From the NCBI RefSeq assembly GCF_963662255.1, contig NC_085047.1, forward strand, positions 53,318,006 through 53,382,005: a stretch of DNA of 64,000 bases. The letters are read 5' to 3'. Both the position numbers and the translations under genes were made by a program. Of the stretch, positions 50,225-61,700 are shown piece after piece. Source of the stretch: Cinclus cinclus (taxonomy: Eukaryota > Chordata > Aves > Passeriformes > Cinclidae). The notes below the pieces were generated by a model. It ran no database searches. It was not told the DNA's origin and saw only the letters and a list, made by a program, of their open reading frames with translations. Position 1 is the stretch's first letter. Every line of letters begins with the position of its first letter.

Positions 50225-50765
50225 AATTGCCAAGGCACGTGGAAAATAAGGTGATGTGTGACACTAACATGGCTTCACTAAGAGCAAATTGTGCTTGAAG
50301 GATTTAATGGCTGCCTAAAACTAGAGTATTGCATTGGTAGATAAGGGAAGAACACCTCTTCCATAGAGGTAGACTGGAAGACTTGGGGTTGCTCAGCCTG
50401 GAGAAAAGCAGGCTCTGTAGATACCTTCTGTTGGCCTTCCAGTACCTCAAAGGGGACTGGAAGAGAGCTGGAGAGGGACATTTTGCAAGGTGTGTAGTGA
50501 TAGGACAATGGGAAGCAGGTTGGAAATAAAAGAGAGTAAATTTAGTTTAGACATTCTTCACTATGAGGTGATGAGGCACTGACACAAGTTTCCCGGAGAA
50601 GCTGTGGATGGCCCATCCCTGGAAGTTCTCCAGGCCAGACTCAATGGGGCTTTGAGCAACATGGTCTATTGGAAGGTGTCCCTGACCATGGCAGGAGTTT
50701 GGAATTAGACAATCTGTAAAGTCCCTTCCAACCCAAACCATTCCAAGAATCTGCAACTCTATGAA
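50225..50765 (+). mobile_element. Internally deleted CR1, sense (RT piece joined to 3' end)
   Basis: Two CR1 parts are fused. At 50228-50325 GCCAAGGCACGTGGAAAATA, GCTTCACTAAGAGCAAATTG and TGCTTGAAGG correspond to the ORF2 region encoding the HME.KEV-type and QHGFTKGKSCLTNL-type reverse-transcriptase blocks (now with stops). From about 50340 the CR1 3' region follows: ACACCTCTTCCATAGAGGTA, TTGCTCAGCCTGGAG, TTCCAGTACCTCAAAGG, GGAGAAGCTGTGGATGG, ATTGGAAGGTGTCCCTGACC, and GTCCCTTCCAACCCAAACC. The sequence between these parts of a full CR1 is missing. The tail has decayed (CCAAGAATCTGCAACTCTAT). The short frames inside are not genes. Confidence 0.85.
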
Positions 50766-53700
50766 TTTAGTTTGGAGGAAATTAATAGAAGTATTTATAC
50801 AATTATATACAGCGTAAAGTCCAAATTTTGGGTATACATACTTTTGTCCTGCTTTATTTGCTCACAGATGTGTCCAAATGTTTGGCCTTTCCAGCGCTTT
50901 GGTAACTAGAAAGATAATGCAGCTCAGTAAACAAATTTTAAAAAACAAAATTATATGCACCACTTTAGAATTTAGACTTTATTCAGTGACTTCTATTCAC
51001 AGAAAGTGAATCTGTTTATTTCATTTCGAAGTATAGGTTGCACATTAGATTTAAAACAGCAGTCCACAAATACACTTCCTGTTTGAAGAAGGAGAGTTTA
51101 GTAAAAGGTACTTGACAAAGATGGAGGTGCACAATATGCCACCACTTAAAAAAGATTGAATGCATATTCAGCATATTCATTGAAGTGATTATATTTAAGT
51201 GCCTTGGTGAGAGGCATTCCAGCTTCTCCTGTCTGGGATAAGACTCACCCTAGATGTGTTAACATCCCTCTAGGTATATGACTCAGCTGTGCACTATGGA
51301 CCTTCTCCGCCTTCTTTGTGAGACAATGCTAGGCATGAGCCTCAAGAAAGAACCAGAAGTTACTTTGAAGAAATGTAAGCTTAGACAGACAAGAGGAGAG
51401 AGCCCCAGACCTGCACAGCCTTCACAAAAGAAGTCTTGGTACAGTTTTACATTCTGAGCTGAAGGAGGTTACCCACTTTTAAAGATGAGTTCATAACTAT
51501 TTAATCTAAACAAGGTACAGAGAAACCTAAGTATTGATCCTGAGACACATTTTTTTAAAATTGAATGTTTTCAGCTTTTGGGAGAAATCAGTAGTAATAT
51601 GCTATAGTAAAGACGATTTCTAAAAGTGTTTGTCCACATAAGTGAAACTAAGTGTTTCTGTTGAATTCAATAGATTTGAGTAGTACCTTCAAAGCACATA
51701 ACCTGAACGAAATAACACTGGTCAAGGACCAGTTTTGTCCTTGACCTGGGTAATTCCATCTTCTAATTTGTATATTATCCACAATTTTTGCATATATTCA
51801 AGGAGGCCTAATATAGAAGTAGCCTATTTTTTCCCTAAATGCCACATCCTCAGTACTGGGAATTAACCATCTTTTAGGTTATTTATAACATATATAGAGA
51901 AAATTTTCTTCTGATTTATAGAGGTTAGCATCTGCTGTGGTTTCCCTAAAAAGCACATTCCTTCAAAGGAAATGGGAAAATTATTCCATAATTTAAAATA
52001 TATGACTTATAAATTAATCTGTATTTAATATATATTCTTTAAATTAGTTTAAAATAATCTATCTGAAATTATTCACTTATAAAGGAATGAAAATCCCTTC
52101 AGAAGAGGAATTCTTAATCTTTTCTTTCCCTAAGAAATTGTTTCATGTTAAGTAGTATTTCTATATCAGCTCACTGGGTGATATTTGAAAATAAAAAATG
52201 CAATCAGCCATATTCCAGAGTTAAAGAAAAACCGAGTGAATTCTGCTATTATTGTGTCAATAATTCGTAAGACTTCTCAGGACATTGCTTCTCTCTCTTA
52301 ACCCATGACTCTTCCAGTGAGGGATGGTTTCAATTAAGCCATAAGCAGTTAATATGGTCAATGTGAGCTAAATTTCCAGAGTCTTTTCCCATCCAGATTT
52401 CATACTTGTTCATCAGTGCTTCATAGCTAAATGAAGAAGAATCTAGAATCCCATATGACAGTGGGAGACAGCTCTCAGTGTAGGACACACAATGAATGAT
52501 GATGTGCATCGCATGCATGCCCTTCATGAAAACCCAGGGAATTTGTGCTTTCCCCTGGTCTTTGGCAATAGGATATTCTGCAGTGGTTTCTCAGACATCC
52601 CAAGTTATCAGGCATTAGTGAACCTCTTCATGTTTCTGGCCACTTTGTGATTTAGCTCTGTAGTTGCTATGGTTTTACCAGATAAGCAGACTATCAGTTG
52701 TACACAGAAAGGGGGAAAAATACCTGCAATAAACGAGATTAGTAAGGAATTTGTGGCTGGTCTGACATAAGTCCTTGAGGTGCTTTTGTGCCATTACACA
52801 GCAGAATTTATTGTGTATGATTCACAGTGCTAGAATCACAACAATGAAGTGTGATTCCTGCCATTCAGGGTAAGAAAGTGCGAGAGGGAATTTTTTTAAA
52901 TCAACACACATAGAAAGCTTTGTTAGATCCATGAAATCCAAGTCTAAGTTCCCAAGGACTTCTGAGAAAGATACAATAAAAAAACTTCTGTTTTTTATGT
53001 TTCATGCCACCTAGAGGATTTTCATTATTAAATAGAATTGGAAAAGCATAGGAAAATGAATAAAAAACCCCAAAGTACAATACATGAAAAAACCTGGGAA
53101 ATCTTTGTAGATCACTATGCATTTTCAGAGATCAGCATCAAGGGAAGAGAACCTAACATAACCAAGTTTCACAGCAACAACGGTAAATTCAATTGCTGAC
53201 CTAACAAAAAGACATCCTGTAAAAGCTGATGACATCTGAATGCAGCCATACTAAGAAATGTCGCAAAAATTATTTTGAATGCAGCCAGTGCGCTACAAAT
53301 ATATTCTTACTCCTTTTCAAGTCAGGAAAGTGACAGCAATTGATAGATGGATGGTCTATTAAGGGATTTGCAGACTAGCTGTAAGAATGTCTCTAAGACA
53401 AACTTTTTGTTTTGCCTAAGGAAGTAAAGAATACACAAAGATGTTAGTGAGTCACTGGTTACAGTCGAGTGTCTGGAATAGTTAACTTCTATGGAGTGGA
53501 AGATGAGACAATGCAGACAAAATTTTTAATACCATTTAACATTTTTCAGTAGAGCCATTCAATCAAATTTCCTAGTCTCCATTAGAACCACAGACCATAA
53601 TGGCTTTGCCAGTATTAATGTCTTAAATTGTGCCCAGGAATGTTCCCAGTCAGTGGTAGATGTTCATCTATACTGTCATGTGCCTGAAATAACCCGTGGT

Positions 53701-54557
53701 GTGATTTTGGCACATGCACCACTCTTCCTAATAATTCCCAGGCATGATACCCAAGTAGAGGGTGCTGCAGGTGTCTTTCCCAGAGGGTCTTCTGTGTGTG
53801 GTTGCTCTGGTTTTGGACACTAGGAAAATAATAATAAAAAAAGCTCTACCAGCTGGCTGTGGTGCTTGGGATGCACATGTAGTTTGCTGGCACAAACAGA
53901 GTCATGTATCAGCCACTGAAACGTTATGGGACTGGTTGCCTTGTACTATCACTGGTGCAAAACAGAATAATCGAGGTGAAAAGACACATTTAAACTGGTA
54001 AAAGTGAGAAGAAAGTGAAGTCTGAAATTCAAATAATGACACCCAACAATGTTTTAAATTGACTTTGTTTTCCATCAATTACACAAGATATGTCTGTTAT
54101 TTGTGAGCAACAGGAGAAGGAGTAATAAGGAAAGAAACCAAGTATGCAGATAGTTTTCATTAATGCAATTAACTTGGGAAGAACACAAAATTACATATAT
54201 AATGCATATTTTTCTCGCTGTTACTGCATATACCACATACATATAATAGTTTGTATCAGAAACAACACCCCATCTTTGTCATTTGAGGAATTCTTGATAG
54301 AAAGGTGAACTCATTTAGAGACAAATTATCCCTACAAGGTGATCTGAGTTCTGTTTAGAAACAGAAAATAAACCAAACATTAGATAAACAGAACATATAG
54401 GAAAATGCTGGTGGTTCAGAAAAGAAGCCACGAGAAAAAAGAGGATAACCTTGGCATGGGCCTTGTTGTTGTCTTCCACAAGAAGTTAAATCAATACAAC
54501 CTCTGAAAATGTTACTCCGTGTCTGCACGATTCAGTGCAGGAAGCAGGATTTAGCCC

Positions 54558-54642
54558 TGCAGCAAGCTTGCTGCATGCTTCCTATGGACTGTGTGTGAGA
54601 GCTATATATAACCATGACCCACAAAGCTTTGCTTGGCAAAGC
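54558..54642. promoter_or_regulatory. Palindrome - TATA-like motif - palindrome cluster
   Basis: TGCAGCAAGCTTGCTGCA (54558-54575) is a perfect 18-base palindrome. CTATATATAA at 54602-54611 is a good TATA-type sequence. GCTTTGC-TTG-GCAAAGC (54626-54642) is a perfect inverted repeat with 7-base arms. All three fall in 85 bases just upstream of two overlapping open frames. The layout is observed; promoter function is inference. Confidence 0.3.
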
Positions 54643-54668
54643 ACTGGACCCAGACTTCTTGCAAACAT

Positions 54669-55013
54669 ATGCGATTTTATTTTGGAAGACTGTTTTTAGC
54701 CAAAAGAATTTCTGCTGAAGTTGAGATCCCGCTTCTTACTGACTTGGTATTCTGGAAAGGCTGTGTGCACATTCTAAACAAATCTCTTGTGGACTGGTGC
54801 CCACTCTCTACCCTCAGGAAAAGTGGTCTGGCATGGTTTACATCCATATGGCTCAACTGCCTGCCTCAAAATACGATGCTCACATCTATCCTGCCTATCA
54901 AGAAGAGTCTATGGTGCATGCTGTCTCCAGAACTGTGGGCAAACATGGAACTGCAGTCTGGGATTTGCCTGGGAAGGGGCTCATTCACTGTACAAGTGCA
55001 GCAAGGAGTATGA
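54669..55013 (+). other. Unidentified ATG frame of 114 codons with overlapping second frame
   Basis: From ATG at 54669-54671 to TGA ending at 55013, starting MRFYFGRLFLAKRISAEVEI and ending GRGSFTVQVQQGV. A second frame, in phase with ATG 54614-54616 (MTHKALLGKALDPDF...), hits three TGA codons near 54716-54742 and then stays open to 55036, reading YPQEKWSGMVYIHMAQL and HAVSRTVGKHGTAVWDLPGK. Both frames look protein-like, but at most one can be the ancestral one; I recognise neither. It could be a decayed gene, an LTR fragment or chance in a stop-poor patch. Confidence 0.2.
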
Positions 55014-58000
55014 TAATAACTAAACTTTGTGAGTGACCAAAGGATAGTGTGTGAGCCTGAACTCCAATCCAGTTTCCCAGACCTTCTCTACTGGGCACTC
55101 CTACTCACCTTATGATGTTTGGAACATTCGGGTCTTGCTGGTTTAATCCTGCCTACATCCTTGCACATTAAGAAATGCTTCACCAGCAGATGGGATTTCA
55201 ATTAGCATGAGGAAATTTGTTTTTGCTTGGTCTAGAAAAGTGGGCATATACAGACAGAATATCATGACCTTGACAGAAGTTATAAAACATATTGGAGTTA
55301 AGAATGTTCTCAATAGAAACATATATCAAAAGTACAAGTTGCAAAGCAACCAAGTGAATAACAAAAAAACAATTTAGCCTTTGAAAATAATTGCATTTAT
55401 TTAAGCCTTTTACCTTGATAACAACAAAGAAAATATCAAGCAATTCATCAGTTCTTAGTACAGAAAACTACAGGAAAGATGAATCTAGCAGAGTAACTAA
55501 CTGCTTTTGGAGTGACTGAATAATTTGGAAATGCCCAGAAACATCAGATACCTTCCAAATAACCATAAGAATTTTTGCATATTCAGAGTCAAATCATTGT
55601 TCTTGATGGCTGCACAAAAATGAATCTCTGTTAGACCTCAAATTACATCAAAACTGTATGAACAGCAGTGAAATTGTGATCCCAAAGAAAAGAAGTTCTG
55701 AGATAGTTACTGTTTCATTTTCTTTGGTCTCTTTTCTGTATTGATTCTATGTAAACCAACACTTGGATGATATGACATGCTTCTGCTTTAGTTCTGTAAG
55801 TACTTGGATATATGCAACTGTATACATTTGTATACACATGTAAGTATCTGAGATTTAGCAGCTATTTATATGAACATAAATCTCTGTGTAGTTTCCTGCT
55901 CTTAGTAGGACCTGAGAAACCAGAGAAGCATTAACTGTGTCTGTTACATTGATGCCATAATGAGGAGACAACAGAAGAACAGATAACCTTTGAAATATCA
56001 CTGTGAGATATTTCTGACCATTGATAAATCGATATAATTTACTTGGGCAACCTCAGAAGTCTAATTTTTTGCAACAAAATTTTACACTTTAGGGTGTTCT
56101 GATGACTGTATTCAAGCACATGGGCAATGTTTTTTATGGTTACTAAAAGTAGTCCAAAAAATTATCTGCTGTAGCACAGGGAACACCAGTTCTGTACAGC
56201 AGCCATAATGAAAAACTTCTGGCAGAAAGCCATTCTGTAAAGCTTTCTAGTGGTTTGAAGAACCCATTTCTCTCCCTATTTTTTATTAAATCTTTATTTT
56301 TTTTACTATTAAAAAAAAAGAAAAAATAAAACATATTTCTAACTCAAAAACTATTTTTAATATTTTTTCAACCATTGGAACAGTTAAATAACCATTGTTT
56401 TGCCTTCTATCATCAGGCAACAAGAGCAACAGAGTTAAAATTATGATATTAAGGCTATACATATAGTACATCTTTTCCTAGTGAATACAATAGTTTTGGC
56501 ACTTTTTCTGAGGTTTCATAAAAGCTACCATTTCTGCAATCTGAGTAACTTCCTTAATAAGCCATCAGAAATCATTATTCGTAATTGCTCGTTTTTGAAG
56601 GTTAAATTAATCTCTTCATTTCAGACTTCCATACAAGGGTGAATGTTCTCAGAAATTATGTGGTTTAATAACTTTCAACCTCCTAATCATTAAATAAATA
56701 TTAGCTCACCAGCACAAATTGTTTACAACTACTATATGGATCACAGGCTAAGGATCTTAGCTGAAAGATTTAATGGTTGAAATGATACATTTTTCAGATA
56801 CTAAACCAAATACTAGTGAAGACATATGCTGCAATAAACACATCTACATACATAGTAGCTAGGTGTTAAGAAACTGAAATGCTCCTCCAGATTTCCTGTA
56901 CTTGAAAATGACTTTAAACATTTGGATGAACAATTTGTTAGGTGCAAGTCTTTTTTCATTGAGCTAGTTTTGACATCTAGCCTAAAATCTGGAGTCATAA
57001 TTCCTTTGTTGTGTTTTTTTTCCAAAATTGACATATCAGAATTTCATCAGAGTCTGTTTTACTGTAATAAATATGTAGTTCCTTTCATACAAATCCAGTT
57101 TATTTCTGCAATAATATAACTTCTATTTAATTGAAATCAAGTCTCAGACAGCTCAAACCCTAAGTAGATATCGCACTGAGTTTTTAGGGTACAGTCATAA
57201 CTATAAGGATTATGGAAATTCCTTACAATGTTTGAATGCTATGTTAAAAGTTGCTTTTATATCCTGATATAGTCTAATTAACAAAGAATAATTGGAGAAA
57301 ATAATGTCTTTCTTGTTGCTCAACTTACTTGGCATATCTGATCTATCTACCTAGCAGGAGCTAACAGGAATGACCAAAAGATTCTTATATGCTTTATATG
57401 GAAAATAAAATATAAAGTGAACAGTGCCTGTAACACTACTTTTGGAATGAGGGTATTGAGGAAAACTAACTGGGATCCATAAAACTGTCCCCTCCAAGGC
57501 CAAAGGTTACTCACTATTTCATTTTGTTGTCTCATGGACAGAAAACCAAAGAAAATAAAGAACCTTTCACTGGAGAAGAAAAGGAGAAAAAATTTTGAAC
57601 TCATAAGGAGCACAAATATATTTATTGCAGTGACAATGCCAGTAACAAAAAAAAGCTAAGCATCATCTCCAGTAAACTGTGGTACTTTATTGCTTTCTTT
57701 GAAGTTACATTAAAAAGTCGCTATCCTTTTTTTTCCACCTAAAGAAAATTGTTAATAAGTGTGAGTGTGACAGGCTGGTCACACAAGCCAAATTTCTTGG
57801 ACATAAAGTCTTACTGTACATTAAAATCTTTACTAATGTAGTTAGTTTTTTCTTGCTTTTCTTGATTTTGTTTATCTTTCCAGAACTGCAGAGATTAGAC
57901 ATAGAAAGAGTAACAGCTAGGGCCTAAAAACTGTCTACACAGCTGGTGCTGCTTCTGGCTTCTCTCAGGACAGAGGTCAGGCCTTAACAATAAACCAAAA

Positions 58001-58650
58001 CATGTTTAAGTGACACCAATGTTGTTGTCTTTGAATTTGTGGTAAGAGAAGAAATAGAATTCATTGTAGCCTTTTTGTTAATATTTTTATTTCCATCATG
58101 AATCATAAATGGCAGTTAGTTTTATCATATTATTAAGTTTCCATTACTGTTTAATGATCAATTTAATTTTTTACATTTTGTTACATCTAAATTCTATAAT
58201 TATTTTTTTATTTGAATTTTTCAGGGTGAAAAAAAAGGATGGACTTAATAATCATATAATCCATTTTAAGAACTACACTGTTCAGACTTCTAAAAAACCA
58301 TATACCAAAACAATTGGCACAGAGTTATAATAGTCATTGCACAGCAAAAGAAATGAAGTTCAGCTATCACAAATGAGATGAATGTGGCTCCAGGATTCCC
58401 TGTTGAAATACTGGAGACTGGATTAAAATACTATTGTTGCCAAAGGAATTCTCTGCTACAGCAATGTGTGACCCATGCATCAGAATGCTTTATTTATGTA
58501 ACACTTGGCTGGGATTAAAAAAGTCTTCTTTTCTATGATTTTTTTTTTTTAATAAAAGGGCTTGAAGAAGTTGTCTCTTGATAAACCTGGCAGGGCTATT
58601 AAGAAACAGAGCTACATGAAATTCAACCCTTGTTTCTTGTCCTTTGGCAG

Positions 58651-58788
58651 GCCCTGTTTCTGTGTGTGGCCCTGGGAAACCACTGGATAAATGTGTTCAG
58701 CCACGCTGCTTCTGCTTCAACTTTTCTGTTTGGCTTTATAGTTTGCACGCTTTTTCTACAGACTGCAGATTCACAATTCCAGCTGTAG
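58651..58788 (+). other. Candidate terminal exon with hydrophobic segment
   Basis: An excellent acceptor match (TTGTTTCTTGTCCTTTGGCAG, AG at 58649-58650) is followed by 45 open codons and a TAG at 58786-58788. The product would start ALFLCVALGNHWINVF and contain the strongly hydrophobic STFLFGFIVCTLFLQ, a possible membrane segment. The frame is also open about 18 codons upstream of the acceptor. I recognise no family; a chance match is likely. Confidence 0.12.
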
Positions 58789-61700
58789 GGATGCTGAGTT
58801 GCCCCTAATCATGTGCTTTGTGTTTGGGTTTGTTGTTTGGCCAAGTACTAAGGGAAGTCAAAGCCCCTCAGGACCTCAAGGAGGACGCAGAATGAAGATG
58901 TCCAACTTCCTTCTGTCTGTCTCACTGCAAATCTTGGGGTAAGCTTTCATGTGATATGAGTACCTCAGCCTGACAGACACTTCATATAAACTGTGACTAG
59001 CTTGGATTCAAACCCTAAACTCAAAATGCCTCTAAACATTGAAGGACTTTAAGACCAAGAGGGAAAGAAATCATGCAATTATGCGTGAACGCTCACAAAA
59101 TGCAAGGTGCAGCATGACAACCAAATAAGTTAAATATCAATGTTAGCAGAAAAATCTGATCAAATTAAGTATCTCAGCTGAAAAGCCCAGTTCTGTCTTA
59201 ATAATCTTTGGGACCTGTGTTCTTTTCTTGTCTTTCAGACACTAAATTTGTTTTGTAGCTTAATTATATTAATTGTCTATTCTGTTGCAATTTTGTATGA
59301 CGGTCTCCTCTCCTTGTATCTTATAATTTTCTGTTGCTTGTTCAAGTCTCCAATGCTGTTTAATACTAATAAGAAAACCAATACAATGTCAATTTTCATA
59401 GTCACAGTGGTTACCTTTTTTACTGCTGAACACAGTGGCAGTTCACACAAAATTTCCTTTCAGTCTTGGTAGAATTGCAAGTTTAAAAACAAAAGAGAGC
59501 ACTTCATCAAAAACGTCAACAAACACACAATGGATAAAAAGAATTCTACTTTCAAAAATCATGTTTTCTCATTTGTTCCTTCTGTCCTTTGACTTACCAT
59601 AGGAAAATGAAAACCTTCTAGAACACGTTTTGACTCCAAAGTAACCAAACCAATAATAATTTTATTTCCTCATAACTTGTTTTAGAATATAATTAGAATT
59701 TTCTCTCTCTTGAAATCCATTCCTTCTGCAAGGCGAATTAATAATGTTTAGATGTGAACTGGCAGGTTTTCATTGTTACAGGATGTTATGAAAACTTTCT
59801 CAAACTCTTATAAGTATTTCTACAGTAGTCTTGACTGTTCTAGCCATTATATACCCTCATGTGATGCACTTCTGATAAGGTTTGTTCTACAAGATTTTCT
59901 GCGGTGTTTGGAGATAGACACCACTGGCAAAAAATATATTTGCAATGAACCAGTGTTGAAGTTAATGCACTTGACACTGTTTTGATTCTGAACAATCAAG
60001 CCATATTACAGCAAAATCCTGAACAACCTGCAGTCTCCCCATGCATGTTCTTCTGTAGGAATTGGTTTGTGCAGAAGTGAATGACACTTATTTTATAGGC
60101 AACTAAGCAGGAACTCTTCATCACATTCCCTCAGCCCCAAAAGGGATATTTGGATCTGAATCAGTGACTGTGCTTTGAAGTATCTTCAAACTGAGCCAGA
60201 GGATGTTTCATTTAGGGAATCAAACTGCATCTGGTCAGATGTAAACACCTTGAGCAACCTGCTCAAAGTTCTTTTTGCTCTTCCAGTATGCTCCCATGGT
60301 GCTAAATTATTTGCTAAGTTAGATATAGATGATTTACAGATATTGAAGAACTTGGCCCATATTTAAAAGTAAAATTAGTTAGTAACTACAGAGAAACAGT
60401 AATTTTAAATTATTAATCCACTATGCATGTATGTCCTTGAATAGAAACTCAGTAACCTTTAAAAAGGTTCCCTCAGGCTGTGTGGTTTGGTGATCTTTTT
60501 TAAGGACTTTAAATATTATAAAAACCCTAAGTCCTTTCTCTGCATAAGAAATGTGTGGCTGATTCTGGAGAAAGAAGAAAGCAGATTAAATACTTCTACA
60601 CAGTTCTGAGTACAGATCACAAAACATATTGAAAACATAAAGAAGGGACATGCCCAAGTGCACTTTGAACATATTCCATCTGGTGAGTAATTTTTAAGCC
60701 TTCATAAAAAGTAGGTTTGAAAATGTAGTCCTCTGTTAATTACAACTTGATGATACTTGGCTGCACTCCCTCCAGATTAGGATTTTGGTCATTATTTCTA
60801 GCTCAGGAAATGATGTAATGCTACTTATTTAGTTTTGCTGTAATATTTAAGTAAAGGCTAGTGCATTTCAGAAAACAGAGAAAAGCACATGCTAAACAGT
60901 GCCCTGGTCCTCCCAGACAGACTGGGGAACCCCTGGCTCACGGCAGCTCTCAAAGTGTGCCACACTACCTGTTTTGACAGGTGTGCAGTGAATGCTGCAT
61001 GGCCAAGGCACCATGGGCACTGCCATCCACTTCCAGCTCCATCTCAGGGCCCACAGACATGAGAAGAAGTGAACACAAGGCAGAGACAAACTGTGCTGGA
61101 CCTCCAGACAATGCTGCTACATCCCTGGATGCATTAAGACATGTTTCTCAATGGCTCTATCACACCTGCTGCTCTGGGATGAAGCCTGGGACAACATATT
61201 GTTTCTTTACCATCAATAAATATGATACACACTACAAATTATATCCACTGAGCAATAAATATATGCATTTAATTGGAATTTATTTTTTCTTTTGAAGCAC
61301 AGGTGGCCGTGGAGACCACAACATAGTTCCCCAAACAAAAAACATCTCTATGCTAGTGTAAGCACTGTGGACTTTATTCACAATCAGATCAGTCCTGATG
61401 TGTTCTTTGCCCTATTGCCTTCTGCTCATCAAATTTCTATCCACAACATCTAAGACCTCTACTTCCCACATAAATTCCAGAAACTTTATAATGTCTTGAC
61501 ATAGTTCCAATGGTTTTATCAAGATCACAGTTACTATCAGAACTTGAAAGAAAATTAACAAAAAAAAAATATTGACTTGAACCAGGGGAACAAGGGAAAT
61601 ATTGGCGCGACAGGAAGGAGCAGAGATAAAGAGATGGCATGATGTCTTGTGCTGTTTCTCTGATAATAATTATAAGATAAAATGATTATACTAAGTAGTA

